Shown: one piece after another, positions 1 to 11,784 of the stretch | Layout: every line of letters begins with the position of its first letter | Position numbering within the stretch: the stretch's first letter is position 1 | Assembly (NCBI GenBank): GCA_963803265.1 | Contig: CAWDLZ010000015.1 | Span: 261,250-325,249 of the forward strand | From: CAIKMD01 sp963803265 | Lineage (GTDB): Bacteria; Pseudomonadota; Alphaproteobacteria; ATCC43930; CGMCC-115725 | Direction: 5' to 3' | Length of the DNA: 64,000 nt | The notes under the pieces: model-generated | Told to the model about the DNA's origin: nothing | Database searches by the model: none | What the model saw: only the letters and a program-made list of their open reading frames with translations | Position numbers and translations under genes: made by a program

Positions 1-2
1 TC

Positions 3-1469
<1,467 letters not shown>

Positions 1470-1556
1470 GCGCGGCCGCGCCGCGACTTAAGCGATTTTT
1501 GACCGTTCTCGGGCCAATTTAGGGTGTAGAATCATGCACCTTGACAGGGGAGCGGC

Positions 1557-2933
1557 GTGAAGCCCTCGAAGACGCGCAAGCTGTTCGGCACCGATGGCGT
1601 CCGCGGCGCCGCCAATAGCGAGCCGATCACCGCCGAGACGGTCTTGAGGATCGCGATGGCCGCGGGCCTCGTCCTGCGCCGCGGCGATCACCGCCATCTC
1701 GTGGTCATCGGCAAGGATACGCGGCTGTCGGGCTACATGGTCGAGCCGGCGTTGACCGCCGGCTTCATCGCGATGGGGATGGATGTGGTGCTGGTCGGGC
1801 CCTTGCCGACGCCCGCCATCGCCATGCTGACGCGGAGCTTGCGCGCCGATCTCGGCGTGATGATCTCGGCCTCGCACAATCCCTTCGAGGATAACGGCAT
1901 CAAGTTCTTCGGCCCCGACGGCTACAAGCTTTCCGACCAGATCGAGGCCGCGATCGAGGCCGAGATCGGGCACGCCGCCGCGGGCCGCGCGCCGGCCCAC
2001 GCACTGGGCCGCGCCAAGCGGCTCGACGATGCCGGCGGCCGCTACATCGAATTCGTGAAGAACACGTTTCCGCGCGGGCTTCGCCTCGATGGCCTGAAGG
2101 TCGTCGTCGATTGCGCCCATGGCGCGGCCTACAAGGTGGCGCCGACCGTGCTCTGGGAACTGGGCGCCGAGGTCATTTCTCTCGGCGTGCAGCCCGATGG
2201 GCTCAACATCAACCGCGATTGCGGCACCGTCGCGACCATGGCAATGCAGCGCGAAGTCGTGGCGCAAGGCGCCGATCTCGGCCTCGCGCTCGACGGCGAT
2301 GCCGATCGCCTGCTCGTCGCCGACGAGAACGGGCAGATCCTCGATGGCGATCAGCTCATGGCCTTGATCGCCTTGCGCTGGCACCGCGTCGGGCGGCTAT
2401 CGCGCGCCGGCGTCGTCGCGACCGTCATGTCCAATCTCGGCTTCGAGCGTTGCCTCGCCGGAAAGGGCATCCCGCTGACCCGCGCCCAAGTCGGCGACCG
2501 CTATGTCGTCGAGGCGATGCGCCGCCTGGGGAGCAATCTCGGAGGCGAGCAATCGGGCCACATCATCCTTGGCGATTATTCCACCACCGGCGACGGCCTC
2601 ATCGCGGCGCTGCAAGTGCTGGCCGCGATCGTCGAGACCGCCGCGCCGGCGAGCGCGGTCGGCACGGTGTTCTCGCCGATTCCGCAACTCTTGCACAATG
2701 TCCGCAGCAATCGCGCCGCTGCGCTGCAGGCGGATGCCGTCAAGGCCGCGATTGGCGCGGGCGAGAAGCGCCTCGGCGCCGCCGGCAGGCTCCTCGTGCG
2801 CGAATCGGGCACCGAGCCGCTGATCCGCATCATGGCCGAGGGCGAGGACGAGGCCCTGCTGGCCGCCATCGTCGCCGAGATCGCCGCGGCCGTGTCCGAG
2901 GCCGGGATCGCGGAGGAAAGCGCGGCCGAATGA
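1557..2933 (+). CDS. glmM: Phosphoglucosamine mutase GlmM
   Basis: Interconverts glucosamine-6-phosphate and glucosamine-1-phosphate on the route to UDP-GlcNAc, hence peptidoglycan and LPS. The 458-residue product has normal family length. It shows the N-terminal KLFGTDGVRG motif, the phosphoserine loop ISASHNPF (active serine near residue 106), the metal loop DGDADR near residue 243 and the phosphate-binding RESGTEPLIRIM near the C-terminus. A GTG start at 1557 is preceded by an AGGGGAGC ribosome-binding sequence. Its stop overlaps the thiD start (ATGA), implying translational coupling. Intact; confident. Confidence 0.97.
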   Translation: MKPSKTRKLFGTDGVRGAANSEPITAETVLRIAMAAGLVLRRGDHRHLVVIGKDTRLSGYMVEPALTAGFIAMGMDVVLVGPLPTPAIAMLTRSLRADLGVMISASHNPFEDNGIKFFGPDGYKLSDQIEAAIEAEIGHAAAGRAPAHALGRAKRLDDAGGRYIEFVKNTFPRGLRLDGLKVVVDCAHGAAYKVAPTVLWELGAEVISLGVQPDGLNINRDCGTVATMAMQREVVAQGADLGLALDGDADRLLVADENGQILDGDQLMALIALRWHRVGRLSRAGVVATVMSNLGFERCLAGKGIPLTRAQVGDRYVVEAMRRLGSNLGGEQSGHIILGDYSTTGDGLIAALQVLAAIVETAAPASAVGTVFSPIPQLLHNVRSNRAAALQADAVKAAIGAGEKRLGAAGRLLVRESGTEPLIRIMAEGEDEALLAAIVAEIAAAVSEAGIAEESAAE

Positions 2934-3724
2934 AGGGCCGCGTGCTCATCATCGCGGGCTCGGATTCGGGCGGCGGCGCGGGACTGCAAGCGGACATCAA
3001 GACGGTCACGGCATTGGGCGGCTATGCCGCCACGGCGGTGACGGCGCTCACCGCGCAAAACACGGTCGGCGTCCAGGCGATCCTGCCGGTGTCCACCGGC
3101 TTCGTGAAGCAGCAGATCGACAGTGTCCTTTCCGACATCGGCGCCGACAGCATCAAGACCGGGATGCTGCTCGACCATGCGGTTATCGAAGTCGCCGCGG
3201 ACGCGATCGAGGCTGGCGCCCCCGACGCTTCGCTGGTGGTCGATCCGGTCATGGTCGCGAGCTCGGGCGCGCGGCTCCTCGACGAGCGCGCGATCGGCGC
3301 GCTCATCGACCGCCTCATCGCCCGCGCCGCGATCGTCACCCCGAACGCGCCCGAGGCCGAGGCCTTGACCGGCGTGCGTGTCGCCGACCTCGATGACATG
3401 CGCCGCGCCGCGGACATCCTGCTGCGCACCGGCGCCAAGGCGGTGATGGTGAAGGGCGGGCATCTCGAAGGCGCGGTGCTGCGCGATCTCGTCTGCACCG
3501 GTTCGGGCAGCTTCGTGCTCGAGGCCGAGCGCATCGCGACGCTTCACACCCACGGCACCGGCTGCACCCTTGCCTCCGCCATCGCCGTTGGCCTCGCCCA
3601 GGGCATGACGCTGAAAGCGGCGATCGAGCGCGCGCACGCTTTCGTGCAAGGCGCGATCCGCGCCGCTCCTGGCCTCGGGCATGGCCACGGGCCGCTCAAC
3701 CATGCGTGGCGGCTCGAGCGCTAG
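2930..3724 (+). CDS. thiD: Hydroxymethylpyrimidine/phosphomethylpyrimidine kinase ThiD
   Basis: Phosphorylates HMP and HMP-phosphate to HMP-PP for thiamine synthesis. The frame is open far upstream, but the ATG at 2930 overlaps the glmM stop and starts the typical MKGRVLIIAGSDSGGGAGLQADIKT sequence of the family. At 264 residues it has the standard length. The C-terminal HTHGTGCTLASAIA motif carries the anion hole and catalytic base of ribokinase-like PfkB-fold kinases. The pairing glmM-thiD suggests one transcript; no regulatory element is visible. Confidence 0.95.
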   Translation: MKGRVLIIAGSDSGGGAGLQADIKTVTALGGYAATAVTALTAQNTVGVQAILPVSTGFVKQQIDSVLSDIGADSIKTGMLLDHAVIEVAADAIEAGAPDASLVVDPVMVASSGARLLDERAIGALIDRLIARAAIVTPNAPEAEALTGVRVADLDDMRRAADILLRTGAKAVMVKGGHLEGAVLRDLVCTGSGSFVLEAERIATLHTHGTGCTLASAIAVGLAQGMTLKAAIERAHAFVQGAIRAAPGLGHGHGPLNHAWRLER

Positions 3725-3832
3725 GCATCGCACTCGCGCCGGCGCGTGCGGATTGACCCGTGCCGCCGAAAATCGGACACTGCCGCTCGATGCGCCGGCG
3801 AACCGCGCCGGATTTAGGGAGGGACAAGGACC

Positions 3833-4861
3833 ATGATCGATCTCGGCTTTCGCCGCCGCACCGGGACGATGAAGCTCGCCGGTCTCGGCCTTGCCGCTCT
3901 CGCCCTCGGCGCAGTGCCGGCACGCGCCCAGACCGAGCATACGATTCTCGCCATTCCCGGCGTGAATGTGCTGTTTCTCGTTCAATACGTCGCGGCGGAC
4001 CAGCATTTCTGGGAGCAGCAGGGTCTCGACGTGAAGATCATCAACATCACCGGCATCGGCGCGATGAACGCGGTGATCGCCGGCTCGGCGGATTTCTCGA
4101 TGTCCTCGGGCGCGACCATCACGCGCGCCGCCGCGCGCGGACAAAAGCTCGTGGCTCTCGCCACCGCGATCGGCCAGACCGGCCAGTCGATCGTGCTGCG
4201 TAAGGATGTGGCCGAAGCGGGCCATTTCGACCCGGCCGCGCCGCTCTCGGTGCGCGGGCAAATCCTCAAGGGCAAGACCATTGCGATGGGCGGCGTCGGC
4301 GCCATTCCCGACATCGTCCTCAAGGTCGTCGCCAAGGAGGGCGGCATTGCGCCCGACCAGGTGATCGCGACGCCGATGCAGCCGCCCGAGTTCATGGCCG
4401 CTTTCGCGCGGAAATCGATCGACGGATTCTCGAACAGCCCGCCCTTCGTCGAGCAGGTCGTGCTCGACGGGACGGGGGTAGCAATCACCGATGCGCGCAA
4501 GGGCGAGCCCGTGGATTTCTCGCCGGTGTCGGCGGCGTTGCTGCTCGCGCGCGGCAATTTCTGCGCCGATCATCACTCGATCTGCGTCAAGATGGTGCAT
4601 GGCGTCGTCGAGGCGATCAATTTCATCCGCGACAACCGGGACGGCGCGATCGCCGTGATGAAGGCGCATTTCGGCAGCTATGACGGCAAGGTGCTGGCGG
4701 CGGCCTACGAGACGGTGAGGTCGCTGTCGCCCGATCCGCCTGTGACGACCGTCCCGGATTTGGAGAACGGCGACAACATGAACATCGCCGCGGGCTTCAT
4801 GAAGGCCGAGGACAAGCTCGCCCACTACGATGATCTCATCGACAACGAATTCGTGAAGTGA
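3833..4861 (+). CDS. ABC transporter periplasmic substrate-binding protein (NitT/TauT, NMT1-like)
   Basis: A 342-residue exported protein. A basic N-terminus, a hydrophobic stretch (LAGLGLAALALGAV) and an ARAQ cleavage site form a signal peptide. The mature part has the periplasmic binding fold of the SsuA/TauA/THI5-like family (early VNVLFLVQYVAADQHFWEQQGLDV; later MNAVIAGSADFSMSSG). These proteins deliver sulfonates, nitrate, pyrimidines or aromatic acids to a NitT-type permease. No permease or ATPase adjoins it; the nearest candidates are at 43.3-46.4 kb. The ligand cannot be told from sequence. The start follows an AGGGAGGGAC ribosome-binding sequence. Confidence 0.8.
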   Translation: MIDLGFRRRTGTMKLAGLGLAALALGAVPARAQTEHTILAIPGVNVLFLVQYVAADQHFWEQQGLDVKIINITGIGAMNAVIAGSADFSMSSGATITRAAARGQKLVALATAIGQTGQSIVLRKDVAEAGHFDPAAPLSVRGQILKGKTIAMGGVGAIPDIVLKVVAKEGGIAPDQVIATPMQPPEFMAAFARKSIDGFSNSPPFVEQVVLDGTGVAITDARKGEPVDFSPVSAALLLARGNFCADHHSICVKMVHGVVEAINFIRDNRDGAIAVMKAHFGSYDGKVLAAAYETVRSLSPDPPVTTVPDLENGDNMNIAAGFMKAEDKLAHYDDLIDNEFVK

Positions 4862-4996
4862 GGCTCCGCGTCCCTGCGTCCCTCCGCCGCACGGTGAATC
4901 CTTTTCCCCTGTTGACGCGAGACCCCGCGATGCCTATTTTCGTCGGCGGGACACGGCCCCCCAACGGGTCGCATCTATTCTGCAAGGAATAGCGCC

Positions 4997-6158
4997 ATGA
5001 AGCCGCCACGCCGGCCCGCTACCCCGAATTTCTCGTCTGGTCCTTGCGCGAAGCGCCCTGGTTGGTCGCTCGAAGCTCTGAACAGCGCGCTCGTCGGCCG
5101 CTCGCACCGCTCGAAGCCGGGCAAGGCCAAGCTCAAAGAGGTGGTGCAGCGCTCGCGCGCGCTTCTCGGCATTCCCGCCGATTACCGACTCGGCATCGTG
5201 CCGGCCTCCGATACCGGCGCCGTCGAGATGGCGCTGTGGTCGCTGCTCGGCCCGCGCGGCGTCGATGTGCTGTCCTGGGAGAGTTTCGGCGAGGGCTGGG
5301 CGACCGATGCCAAAGCGCAACTAAAGCTCGCCGATCTGCGCCTTATCCGCGCTCCTTACGGCGAGATTCCCGATCTTGCCCAGGTCGATTGCGACCGCGA
5401 CGTGGTGTTTCCCTGGAACGGCACCACCTCGGGCGCGCGCATTCCCAACGGCGATTGGATCAAGCCCGACCGCAAGGGCCTCACGATTTGCGACGCGACC
5501 TCGGCGGTGTTCGCCATGGACCTGCCTTGGGACAAGCTCGATGTCGTCACCTGGTCCTGGCAGAAGGTGCTGGGCGGCGAAGCGGCGCATGGCATGCTGG
5601 CCTTGAGCCCGCGCGCGATCGAGCGGCTGGAAAGCTACACGCCGCCCTGGCCGCTGCCGAAAATCTTTCGGCTCACCTCGAAGGGCAAGTTCAGCGAAGG
5701 CATCTTCAACGAGGAAACCATCAACACGCCGTCGCTGCTCGTGGTCGAGGATGCGATCGACAGCCTCAAATGGGCGGAAGAGGTGGGCGGCCTCCCGGCG
5801 TTGAAGGCGCGCAGCGAGGCCAATCTCGCCGCCATCGCCCAATGGGTCGCGCGCACCGACTGGATCGATTTCCTGGTCGCCGATCCGAAGATCCGCTCCT
5901 GCACCTCGGTGTGCTTGAAGATCGTCGCCGAGGGTTTCGATCGCTTGACCGCCGATCGGCAATGGGCGCAGGTCAAGAAGATCGAGTCTGGTCCTGGACG
6001 AAGAGGGCGTGGCCTACGACATCGCGGGGCACCGCGACGCAGTCCCGGGCTTGCGCATCTGGTGCGGCGCGACGGTCGAGCGCGGCGATGTCGAGGCGTT
6101 GCTGCCCTGGCTCGATTGGGCCTTCTTGCAAGCACAAGCCCAAGCCGCCGCGGCTTAA
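4997..6158 (+). CDS. serC: Phosphoserine aminotransferase SerC (one frame break)
   Basis: PLP enzyme converting 3-phosphohydroxypyruvate and glutamate to phosphoserine, step two of serine synthesis. The N-terminal NFSSGPCAKRPGW and the PLP-lysine region VTWSWQKVLGGEAAHG mark the alphaproteobacterial SerC type. The frame is lost near 5987: after KKIE the protein continues one base later as LVLDEEGVAYDI through GLRIWCGATVERGDVEALLPWLDWAF, ending at 6158. One surplus base (the total is 3n+1) restores an alignment-length protein of about 386 residues, so an insertion error is likely. serA follows after 40 bp, a serine operon. Confidence 0.9.
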
Positions 6159-6198
6159 GCCTTCTACTCCGCAACCTTTTTAGAGACGGGATCTCGCC

Positions 6199-7777
6199 AT
6201 GCCGAGAGTCTTGATTTCCGACGAGTTGAGTCCGCGCGCCGTCGCGATCTTCCGTGAGCGCGGCATCGAGGTCGAGGTCAACACCAAGCTCACGCCCGAC
6301 GATTTGAAGAAGGCGATTCCGCGCTTCGATGCGCTGGCGGTGCGCTCGAACACGAAAGTGACCAAGGCGGTGCTGGAGCAGGCGACCAACCTCAAAGTCA
6401 TCGGCCGCGCGGGCATCGGCGTCGATAACATCGACGTGGCGGCGGCGACCCAACGCGGCATCGTCGTGATGAACACGCCCTTCGGCAATTCGATCACGAC
6501 GGCGGAGCACGCGATCGCGCTAACGATGGCGCTGGCGCGCGAAATTCCCGCCGCCGACCGCTCGACCCAGGCCGGCAAGTGGGAAAAGTCCCGCTTCATG
6601 GGCGTCGAGCTCACCGGCAAGACGCTCGGCGTCATCGGTTGCGGCAATGTCGGCTCGATCGTGGCCGACCGCGCGCTCGGCCTCAAGATGAAGGTGGTCG
6701 CCTACGACCCTTTCCTGTCGGCGGAGCGCGCTCTCGCCTTGGGCGTCGAGCGCGCCGAGCTCGACGAGCTCTTCGCCCGCGCCGATTTCATTACCCTTCA
6801 TACGCCCCTGACCGACACCACCAAGAACATCATCGACGCCAAGGCCATCGCCAAGATGAAGAAGGGCGTGCGCATCATCAATTGCGCGCGCGGCGGCCTG
6901 ATCGTCGAGGCGGACTTGAAGGCCGCGCTCGATTCCGGCCAGGTCGGGGGGGCCGCGATCGACGTCTTTCCGGTCGAGCCCGCCAAGGAGAATATCCTGT
7001 TCGGCCACCCAAAAATCATCGCAACGCCGCATCTCGGCGCCTCGACCGTCGAGGCGCAAGAGAACGTGGCGCTTCAGATCGCCGAGCAGATCGCGGATTT
7101 TCTCCTCACCGGCGCGGTCGTGAACGCGCTCAACATGCCCTCGCTGTCGGCCGAGGATTCGGCGCGGCTCAGGCCCTATATGAGGCTGGCCGAGGAGCTC
7201 GGCGGCTTCGCGGGCCAGCTTAGCGATGTTGGAATGAGCGCCGTCGAGATCGAATATGCCGGCCATGCCGCCGATCTCAACGTGAAGCCCTTGACCGCGA
7301 TCGCGCTCGCCGCCTTGCTGGCGCCCCAGTTCGACACCGTCAACGTGGTGAACGTGCCGGTCGTGTGCAAAGAGCGCAACATCGCGATCAGCGAGACCCG
7401 CAGCACCGAGCCGACCGATTACCAGACCCTGATCCGGCTCACCGTCACCTCGCAGGGGCGGAAGCGCAGCGTCGCCGGCACGCTGTTCGGCGGCGACAAG
7501 CCGCGCATCGTCAAGATCGAGGACATCGTGATGGAGGCCGAGCTGCGGCCCGCACATGCTGTTCGTGCGCAACAAGGACCTGCCCGGCTTCATCGGAAAT
7601 TTCGGCCGCGCGCTGGCCGAGGCCGGCATCAACATCGCGACGCTGCACTTGGGGCGCGCGGCGCCGGGCGAGGACGCGATCTGCCTCGCGCAGGTGGATC
7701 AAGACCTCGACGAGGCGGTGCTGGCCCATGTCTGCGCCATCCCCAATGTGCTGCAGGTCAGACAGCTGCATTTCTAG
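6199..7777 (+). CDS. serA: D-3-phosphoglycerate dehydrogenase SerA (one frame break)
   Basis: NAD-dependent first step of serine synthesis. The long form: a catalytic/Rossmann part (GVIGCGNVGSIVADRA; NCARGGLIVEADL; PHLGAST histidine), an intervening ASB domain and a C-terminal ACT domain that mediates serine feedback. The frame breaks near 7548: EAELRP continues in the next frame as HMLFVRNKDLPGFIGNFGRALAEAG, the ACT domain. Dropping one base gives 525 residues, the usual length. If the shift were real, the ACT regulatory domain would be lost and feedback inhibition probably altered, but the pattern matches the other +1 errors here. Confidence 0.93.
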
Positions 7778-7822
7778 CTTTTCCGTTTGCCGGAGCGGCG
7801 CAAAACCGCTATCCCGGCCCCC

Positions 7823-8969
7823 GTGAACGACAAGCTGCACAAGGCGCTGCTGCCGCAAGGCCTGCGCGACCTGCTGCCGCCCGCCGCCGAAGCGGAGGCC
7901 GCGGCGGTCGCGCGCCTTGTTCAGGTGCTGGTGCGCCACGGCTACGAGCGGGTGAAGCCGCCGCTCGTCGAGTTCGAGGATAATCTGCTCTCGGGCGCGG
8001 GGGCCGCGATGGCGCCCGAGACCTTCCGCCTGATGGATCCGATCTCGCAGCGCATGATCGGCCTGCGCGCCGACATGACGCCGCAAGTGGCGCGGATCGC
8101 GGCGACCAGGCTTGGTCGTGCGCCGCGCCCGTTGCGCCTGTGCTATGCCGGCCAGGTAATGCGCGTCAAAGGCAGCGACATGCGCCCCGAGCGTCAGGTC
8201 GGCCAAGTCGGCGCCGAGCTGCATCGGGAGCGCCGAGATCGCTGCCGATATCGAGGTGATCGCGGTCGCAGCCGAGGCGTTGACCGCGCTCGGCGTCGCC
8301 GGGCTCTCGGTCGATCTCAGCCTGCCGACGCTGGTCCCGGCGCTCACCCGCGCCCACGGGCTGGGCGGCGCGGCGCTCGCGCATTTGCGCCGCGCGCTCG
8401 ATCACAAGGACGCGGCGGGCGTCGCGGCTTCGGGCGGGAGCGCCGCGCCGGTGCTGCAAAAGCTGCTCGCGGCAGCGGGCGCCGCGGAGACGGGCCTCAA
8501 GGCGCTCGAGGCGATCGATCTGCCGAGCGAGGCCGCGGCCGAGCGGGCGCGCCTCGCCGTGGTGGCCGCGCGTCTCGCCAAGGCGGTACCCGGCCTCGCG
8601 ATCACCATCGATCCCGTGGAGAATCGCGGCTTCGAGTATCACACCGGTGTCAGCTTCTCGTTCTTCGCGCGCGGCGTCTCGGCCGAGCTGGGACGCGGCG
8701 GGCGCTATCGCACCGGCAACGGCGACGGCGAGGACGCGACCGGCTTCACGCTCTATACCGACACGGTATTAGAGGCGGCGCCGGCAGCCAGCCCCGCGCC
8801 GCGGCTCTATGTGCCCGCGGGTGGCGATGAGGCGGCGGCTAAGCGCTGGCGCGAGGGCGGCTACGCGACGGTGGCGGGGCTAGCGCCGGTGGCCGACGCG
8901 GCCGCCGAAGCGCACCGGCTCGGTTGCGGCTATGTGCTCGATGGCGCCGCGATCGTCGCGCTGAGCTAG
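7823..8969 (+). CDS. hisZ: ATP phosphoribosyltransferase regulatory subunit HisZ (one frame break)
   Basis: A HisRS-like protein without tRNA charging activity that partners short-form HisG in the first step of histidine synthesis. It shows the class II synthetase fold landmarks: LPQGLRDLLPP at the N-terminus, MIGLRADMTPQVARIAATR (motif 2 region) and LCYAGQVMR. The frame breaks at about 8222: QVGAEL continues one base later as IGSAEIAADIEVIAVAAEAL. A GTG at 7823 starts VNDKLHKALLPQGL; a TTG at 7787 is an alternative. Corrected length is about 381 residues, normal for HisZ. Placement between serA and purA is characteristic of Rhodospirillales. Confidence 0.88.
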
Positions 8970-8982
8970 GAGAGTCCTGTCA

Positions 8983-10275
8983 ATGGCCAATGTCGCGGTG
9001 ATCGGCGCCCAATGGGGCGACGAAGGCAAAGGCAAGATCGTGGACTGGCTGTCCCAGCGTGCCGATGTGGTGGTGCGCTTTCAAGGTGGCCACAATGCCG
9101 GCCACACCCTCGTGATCGACGGCGTGGAGTTCCGGCTGAGCCTCTTGCCCTCGGGCATCGTGCGGCCGGAAAAGCTGTCGATCATCGGCAGCGGCGTCGT
9201 CGTCGATCCCTGGGCGCTCATTCGCGAGATCGAGGCGATCCGCTTGAAGGGCATCGCCGTCTCGCCCGCGAATTTGAAGCTCGCCGAGAACGCGACCCTC
9301 ATCCTGCCCTTGCATGGCGAGATCGATCGCGCGCGCGAGGCGGCGCGCGGCGCCGCCAAGATCGGCACCACCGGGCGCGGCATCGGACCGGCTTATGAGG
9401 ACAAAGTCGGGCGCCGCGCGATCCGGGTTTGCGACCTGGCCGATCCCGTCAGCCTGCCGACAAAGCTCGATCAGCTCTTGCTGCACCACAACGCGCTGCT
9501 GCGCGGCCTCGGTGCCAAGGAAGTCGAGCGCGCGCCCTTGCTCGCGGCCCTTCTCGAGATCGCGCCGCAGGTGCTGCCCTATGCCGAGCCGGCGTGGCGC
9601 CTGCTCGACGAGGCGAAGAAGAACGGCAAGCGTGTATTGTTCGAGGGCGCGCAGGGCATCATGCTCGACGTCGACCACGGCACCTATCCCTACGTCACCT
9701 CCTCGCACACCCATCCCGGCGAGGCCGCTTCGGGCGCCGGAGTGGGGCCGGGCGCGGTGGGCTATGTGCTCGGCATCACCAAGGCCTATACGACGCGCGT
9801 CGGCAGCGGCCCGTTTCCTACCGAACTGAAGGACGATACCGGCGAGCTGTTGGGCCAGCGCGGCAAGGAATTCGGCGTCGTCACCGGAAGGAAGCGCCGC
9901 TGCGGCTGGTTCGACGCGGTGATGGTGCGCCAGGCGGTGAAGGTGGCGGGCATCGACGGCATCGCGCTGACGAAGCTCGACGTGCTCGACGGCTTCGCAG
10001 AGATCAAGGTCTGCGTCGGCTATCGGCTCGGGGCCGCGACCATCGATCGTCTTCCCCCCAGCGCCGAGGCGCAGGAAGCGGTCCAGCCGATTTACGAAAC
10101 CGTCGAAGGCTGGAGCGAGACGACGCGCGGCGCGCGCTCCTGGGCCAGGCTACCGGCGCTCGCGATCAAATACATCCGCCGGATCGAGGAGTTGATCGAG
10201 GCGCCGGTGGCGCTGTTCTCTACGAGCCCCGAGCGCGACGACACCGTCCTCGTGCGCGACCCGTTCGCGGATTGA
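8983..10275 (+). CDS. purA: Adenylosuccinate synthetase PurA
   Basis: GTP-dependent ligation of IMP and aspartate to adenylosuccinate, the committed step to AMP. The 430-residue product has standard length: N-terminal GAQWGDEGKGKIVDWL (P-loop and catalytic aspartate), GGHNAGHT (catalytic histidine), TTGRGIGPAYEDK, FEGAQGIMLDVDHGTYPYVTSS and the C-terminal base-recognition segment. ATG at 8983, 13 bp after the hisZ stop, preceded by an AGGAGAG ribosome-binding sequence. Intact. Confidence 0.97.
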   Translation: MANVAVIGAQWGDEGKGKIVDWLSQRADVVVRFQGGHNAGHTLVIDGVEFRLSLLPSGIVRPEKLSIIGSGVVVDPWALIREIEAIRLKGIAVSPANLKLAENATLILPLHGEIDRAREAARGAAKIGTTGRGIGPAYEDKVGRRAIRVCDLADPVSLPTKLDQLLLHHNALLRGLGAKEVERAPLLAALLEIAPQVLPYAEPAWRLLDEAKKNGKRVLFEGAQGIMLDVDHGTYPYVTSSHTHPGEAASGAGVGPGAVGYVLGITKAYTTRVGSGPFPTELKDDTGELLGQRGKEFGVVTGRKRRCGWFDAVMVRQAVKVAGIDGIALTKLDVLDGFAEIKVCVGYRLGAATIDRLPPSAEAQEAVQPIYETVEGWSETTRGARSWARLPALAIKYIRRIEELIEAPVALFSTSPERDDTVLVRDPFAD

Positions 10276-10281
10276 AGCGGC

Positions 10282-10920
10282 TTAATTCCGTCCCGGCGGG
10301 GGCGGGGGCGTCGTTTCCTTGACCGATTTCCGCTCCATCTGCTTGCCGAGATAGGCGTTGAGGTTGCGCGTCTCATCGATCATCGCTTTGCTCTCGGGCA
10401 GCCGGCTCATATAGAAGAGGATCGGCAGCAGGAAGGCGTCGGCGAGCGAGAAGCCGTCGCCAACCAGGAAGCCAGTCTTGCCAACGCCGCGATCGAGGAC
10501 TGCGAAATGCGCCGGCATTTTTGGCAGCGCCGCGTCGATCCGGGCGCGGTTGGGCTGGCCGTCGGGCGTGCCGGGGAAGAAATAGCCCGAGAGGTATTGT
10601 CGCATCAGTAGCGGATCGATCTCGGTGTTGATGAGCGAGATCCATTGCTCGACTTGCGCGGCCAAATGGTTCGGCGCGGGCACCAGCGCCGGCCCCGCGA
10701 AGCCGCCATCGATATAGGCGCATATGGCGCGCGATTCGAAGAGCTTCACCTCGGCATGGCGCATCACCGGAATCTTGCCGAAGGGATGGATGGCGGCGAC
10801 CTCGGGCGAATGCGGCGGAGCGGAGACATGGACATACGGCACGCCCTTTTCGACGCACGCGATGCGGCAGGTCCAGACATAGTTGCTCTGCGGTACGCCG
10901 ACGATTTCAAGCTCGGGCAT
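10282..10920 (-). CDS. Glutathione S-transferase family protein
   Basis: A 212-residue cytosolic GST-like protein. The N-terminal thioredoxin-like domain (ELEIVGVPQSNYVWTCRIACVEKGVPY, then FGKIPVMRHAEVKLFESRAICAYID with the cis-proline and the ES glutathione-binding pair) is followed by an all-helical domain ending in a proline run. GSTs conjugate or isomerise electrophiles; the substrate is not predictable. The open frame runs further upstream into the next gene, but ATG at 10920 has an AGGAGCATA ribosome-binding region and begins the fold. Convergent with purA. Confidence 0.88.
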   Translation of the reverse strand: MPELEIVGVPQSNYVWTCRIACVEKGVPYVHVSAPPHSPEVAAIHPFGKIPVMRHAEVKLFESRAICAYIDGGFAGPALVPAPNHLAAQVEQWISLINTEIDPLLMRQYLSGYFFPGTPDGQPNRARIDAALPKMPAHFAVLDRGVGKTGFLVGDGFSLADAFLLPILFYMSRLPESKAMIDETRNLNAYLGKQMERKSVKETTPPPPPGRN

Positions 10921-10958
10921 TATGCTCCTCCTGGTTTCGTTCCACTGTTGCCGGTCGC

Positions 10959-11619
10959 CTAATCGCCGCGAGCGGCGGGTTGCGGCTGGGCGCCGGCCAC
11001 ATAGGCCTCGACTATCGCGCCAAGCTCGTCGAGCGCATTCTGGAAGAAATGATCGGCGCCCGCGATGATGCGATAATCGATCTTGATGTCGCGCTGTAGC
11101 ATGAGCTTGGCGACTAGCTTCCGCATCGCTTCTTGCGGCACGATCTGGTCCTCGCTGCCGCGAATGACGAAGACCCGAGGCCGGGCACGGCGCGAGGAAG
11201 CTGAAATCGAACAGATTGGCGGGCGGTGCCACGGCGACGAAGGCCGCGATCTCCGGCCGCCGCATCAAGAGCTGCATGGCGATCCAGGCGCCGAAGGAGA
11301 ACCCGCCGATCCAGCATGCCCTTGCGTTGGGGTTGTAGGTCTGCAACCAGTCCAGCGCCGCGGCGGCATCGGCCAGTTCGCCCTCGCCGCGGTCGAAATA
11401 ACCTTGGCTGCGGCCGACGCCGCGGAAATTGAAGCGCAGGGCCGAAAAGCCTCGCCGCACGAAGGAATGGTAGAGGGTATAGACCACCTTGTTGTTCATT
11501 GTGCCGCCGTGCTGCGGGTGGGGATGCAGCAACAGCGCCAGCGGCGCGGTCTCCTCGGTCGAATGATGGTAGCGGCCTTCGAGGCGCCCAACCGGGCCGT
11601 TCACAGTTACCTCGGGCAT
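10959..11619 (-). CDS. Alpha/beta hydrolase, KANL3/Tex30-like (one frame break)
   Basis: A small hydrolase of about 219 residues after removing one base. The opening LLHPHPQHGGTMNNKVVYTL holds the oxyanion-hole histidines typical of this family, then FNFRGVGRSQGYFD, the nucleophile elbow GFSFGAW and, after the frame break near 11175, the VIRGSEDQIVPQ aspartate segment and GADHFF histidine. Function is unknown; relatives are common single-domain proteins in alphaproteobacteria. It precedes the GST gene by 39 bp on the same strand, so the two probably share a transcript. Confidence 0.8.
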
Positions 11620-11784
11620 GCGAGCAAATCCGATCTGAGTGGTGGGCCTTTACCCAGCCTGTCCTGCACCGCTTGTCGGCTATACTTGATCAGAATAGTA
11701 GGGAAAGCTATATTCCGGTTCAGGCGGTTGGCCTCGGCGCCTGGGAGACTCCGACGCCGAGGCAATCATAGCACAGTGAGTTCG

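Noticed and set aside
2576..4825. A 749-codon minus-strand open frame across glmM, thiD and the binding protein
   Set aside because: Shadow of three genuine genes; no recognisable protein features.
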